From contig JALNZV010000055.1 of assembly GCA_023229175.1 (NCBI GenBank), positions 1 through 7,279 of the forward strand: a stretch of DNA of 7,279 nt, in the 5' to 3' direction. The translations under genes were made by a program, and so were the position numbers. Below are positions 6,119 to 7,279 of the stretch, piece after piece; the first letter of the stretch is position 1, and each line of letters begins with the position of its first letter. Below the pieces are notes generated by a model. That model ran no database searches. It saw only the letters and a list, made by a program, of their open reading frames with translations, and was not told the DNA's origin. The stretch comes from Tissierellaceae bacterium (lineage in GTDB: Bacteria > Bacillota > Clostridia > Tissierellales > Tissierellaceae).

Positions 6119-7108
6119 TTATTTAATAGCTTCCAGTTGATTATAATACTCTGCGTACATATCTGAAGGTAGTGGAGCAAATCCATTTTCACCAGCAAGT
6201 TTCTCTGCACCTTCAGGTGATACTACATACATAGCATAATCAAGTACCTGTGGTTTCTCCTTTGCATAGTTAAGATTCAAGTATGTGTATACTAATCTTG
6301 TAAATCCTGCATAAGGAAGATCTTCACCTATTGTTTCTAAAGCTGGTTCAACTGGTCCTTCTCCAAAATCAATATTTACTGCCTGAAGCTTATCTGTGTT
6401 ACTTGCATAGTATCCGTATCCGAAGAATGCAATTGCATACTCATCATTAGCAACCAAATCAACAAGTGTTGAATACTCCTGTTGCAAATTGGCAGTCTTT
6501 ACTATATCCTGCTCATCTAGAATTACCTCATAAAAGAATTCAAAAGTTCCATGGTTTTCATTTGGTCCATAGAAATTCACTTCTTCTGCTGGCCATTCTG
6601 ATCTAATATCTGACCAAAGAACTGCATCATCACTATTATATGTCCCAGACAAATACATATTTACAATCTCTTCCTCAGTCATTTCAACTGCCCAATCATT
6701 GTTCTTATTGATTACCATTGTAAGTCCATCATATGCAAGCTTGATTTCCATTACGTCTTCATCGAAAACTAACCCATTTTCTTCAAGCTGAGAAATTTCC
6801 TCATCCTTAATTTTCCTTGATGCATCTGAAAAGTCAATTTCTCCAGGAATAAACTTCTTGAATCCTGCACTTGACCCTGCTCTACCAACCTGAACACTTA
6901 CTCCGGCTGCTTCGTTAGTCATATACTCTTCTGCAATATTCGCCATCAGTGGATAAACGGTACCTGAGCCATCAACAATAACTGCACCTTCAAGCTCACT
7001 TCCATGTCCTTCTTCTACTGAACTTTCTTCTCCACCACCACAGGCAGTAAGTGTTAATAGGAAAATCAATGATAATGCCAATAAAATAAATTTCTTTGAG
7101 TTTTTCAA
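6119..7108 (-). CDS. pstS: Phosphate-binding lipoprotein PstS
   Basis: Extracellular membrane-anchored binding protein that captures phosphate and delivers it to PstC/PstA. The 329-residue precursor has a lysine-rich N-terminus, a hydrophobic stretch (about 7-21) and the lipobox LTAC with Cys23 as lipidation site, followed by a short acidic linker. Ligand-loop motifs of the family follow: DGSGTVYPL (46-54), GRAGSSAGF (75-83), DFSDASRK (92-99) and GPNENHGTFEFF (181-192). The last usually reads as an SGT-type loop in relatives, and here His186 stands where Ser is common. The start is TTG at 7108: AGGAGGT (7116-7122) lies seven bases upstream and no ATG is suitably placed. It is the first gene of the operon, directly behind a PhoP-box promoter. 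Confidence 0.95.
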   Translation of the reverse strand: MKNSKKFILLALSLIFLLTLTACGGGEESSVEEGHGSELEGAVIVDGSGTVYPLMANIAEEYMTNEAAGVSVQVGRAGSSAGFKKFIPGEIDFSDASRKIKDEEISQLEENGLVFDEDVMEIKLAYDGLTMVINKNNDWAVEMTEEEIVNMYLSGTYNSDDAVLWSDIRSEWPAEEVNFYGPNENHGTFEFFYEVILDEQDIVKTANLQQEYSTLVDLVANDEYAIAFFGYGYYASNTDKLQAVNIDFGEGPVEPALETIGEDLPYAGFTRLVYTYLNLNYAKEKPQVLDYAMYVVSPEGAEKLAGENGFAPLPSDMYAEYYNQLEAIK

Positions 7109-7115
7109 TTTTATT

Positions 7116-7122
7116 ACCTCCT
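7116..7122 (-). promoter_or_regulatory. pstS ribosome binding site (supports TTG start)
   Basis: AGGAGGT on the minus strand, the full anti-16S core, lies seven bases before TTG at 7108. The strong site offsets the weak start codon and suits a highly expressed binding protein. Confidence 0.85.
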
Positions 7123-7125
7123 CGA

Positions 7126-7159
7126 GTTATTCTATATTTCTTTTCATACATAGAATAAC
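7126..7159. repeat. 10-bp perfect dyad over the pst -10 region and leader
   Basis: Arms GTTATTCTAT (7126-7135) and ATAGAATAAC (7150-7159) are exact reverse complements with 14 bases between them. The upstream arm covers the proposed -10 hexamer (7152-7157), and the other ends three bases before the pstS ribosome binding site. If transcription starts near 7145 only one arm is in the mRNA, so the dyad would act as DNA, for example as an operator. It could form an RNA hairpin only in transcripts entering from upstream. Confidence 0.55.
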
Positions 7160-7205
7160 AGTAGTATATTAAGGATATATAAAGTGAATGTTAAAACTAT
7201 GTAAA
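7152..7205 (-). promoter_or_regulatory. PhoP-dependent pst operon promoter with four-repeat Pho box
   Basis: Read on the minus strand, four half-sites resembling the Firmicutes PhoP consensus (TTAACA-like) occur at exact 11-bp steps: TTTACA (7200-7205), TTAACA (7189-7194), TTTATA (7178-7183) and TTAATA (7167-7172). Nine bases further is TATTCT (7152-7157), preceded by TG one base upstream, an extended -10. No good -35 is present, as expected where PhoP recruits polymerase. The predicted start is near 7145, giving a leader of about 37 bases. An alternative -10, TATACT (7163-7168), overlaps the fourth repeat. The box geometry matches the known Bacillus PhoP pattern of hexamers with 5-bp spacers ending near -22. 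Confidence 0.85.
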
Positions 7206-7221
7206 ATTAAAAAAGAACATG

Positions 7222-7260
7222 AAAAAAGCCCTAAAGCTAATTTATATAGAGCTTAGGGCT
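7222..7260 (-). terminator. Intrinsic terminator of an unseen upstream gene
   Basis: On the minus strand an 8-bp stem (AGCCCTAA at 7227-7234 pairing with TTAGGGCT at 7253-7260) is extended by GCT/AGC past one bulged base, with an 11-base AT-rich loop. The stem is followed by TTTTTT (complement of 7222-7227). On the plus strand no T-run follows, so it works leftwards only. It lies upstream of the PhoP box and should insulate the pst promoter from a minus-strand gene beyond the right edge. Confidence 0.85.
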
Positions 7261-7279
7261 ATTGTCACCTGACTATATT

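Overview
The window is a compact phosphate-starvation (Pho) locus, and every gene lies on the minus strand. Reading from right to left the order is pstS, pstC, pstA, pstB, phoU, phoP, phoR: the complete high-affinity phosphate ABC importer, its PhoU regulator, and a response regulator/sensor kinase pair. Low G+C content, strong purine-rich ribosome binding sites, TTG and GTG starts (pstS, pstA, pstB), a lipoprotein PstS and an 11-bp-periodic PhoP box all point to a low-GC Gram-positive (Firmicutes), most likely a clostridial or Tissierella-like anaerobe. The genus is inference.

Layout. At 7222-7260 an intrinsic terminator ends transcription of an unseen minus-strand gene beyond the right edge. 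It is followed at 7152-7205 by four direct PhoP half-sites at exact 11-bp steps and an extended -10 element, which form the pst promoter. A perfect 10-bp dyad (7126-7159) overlaps that -10 and ends just upstream of the pstS ribosome binding site. pstS (7108-6119) is followed by a 79-bp spacer with a small hairpin, then pstC (6039-5119), pstA (5119-4163, sharing one base with pstC) and pstB (4147-3368, corrected to a TTG start). The 119-bp pstB-phoU gap holds a perfect 10-bp hairpin. Then come phoU (3248-2604, start corrected), phoP (2585-1905) and phoR (1908-205, overlapping phoP by ATGA). The last 204 bases hold an AT-rich 13-bp inverted repeat right after the phoR stop and a short stretch with no recognisable gene.

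How the genes work together. PstS captures phosphate outside the membrane, PstC/PstA form the channel and PstB drives transport with ATP. PhoU is expected to link transporter state to the PhoR kinase. PhoR phosphorylates PhoP, which should bind the four repeats upstream of pstS and switch on the operon, including phoP and phoR themselves if transcription reads through the two spacers. This would be a closed positive-feedback circuit on one transcript.

No wholly new system is visible. The less ordinary signals are the dyad at the promoter, the two intercistronic hairpins, an apparent drop in G+C between the pst genes and phoU/phoR, and the start-codon usage.
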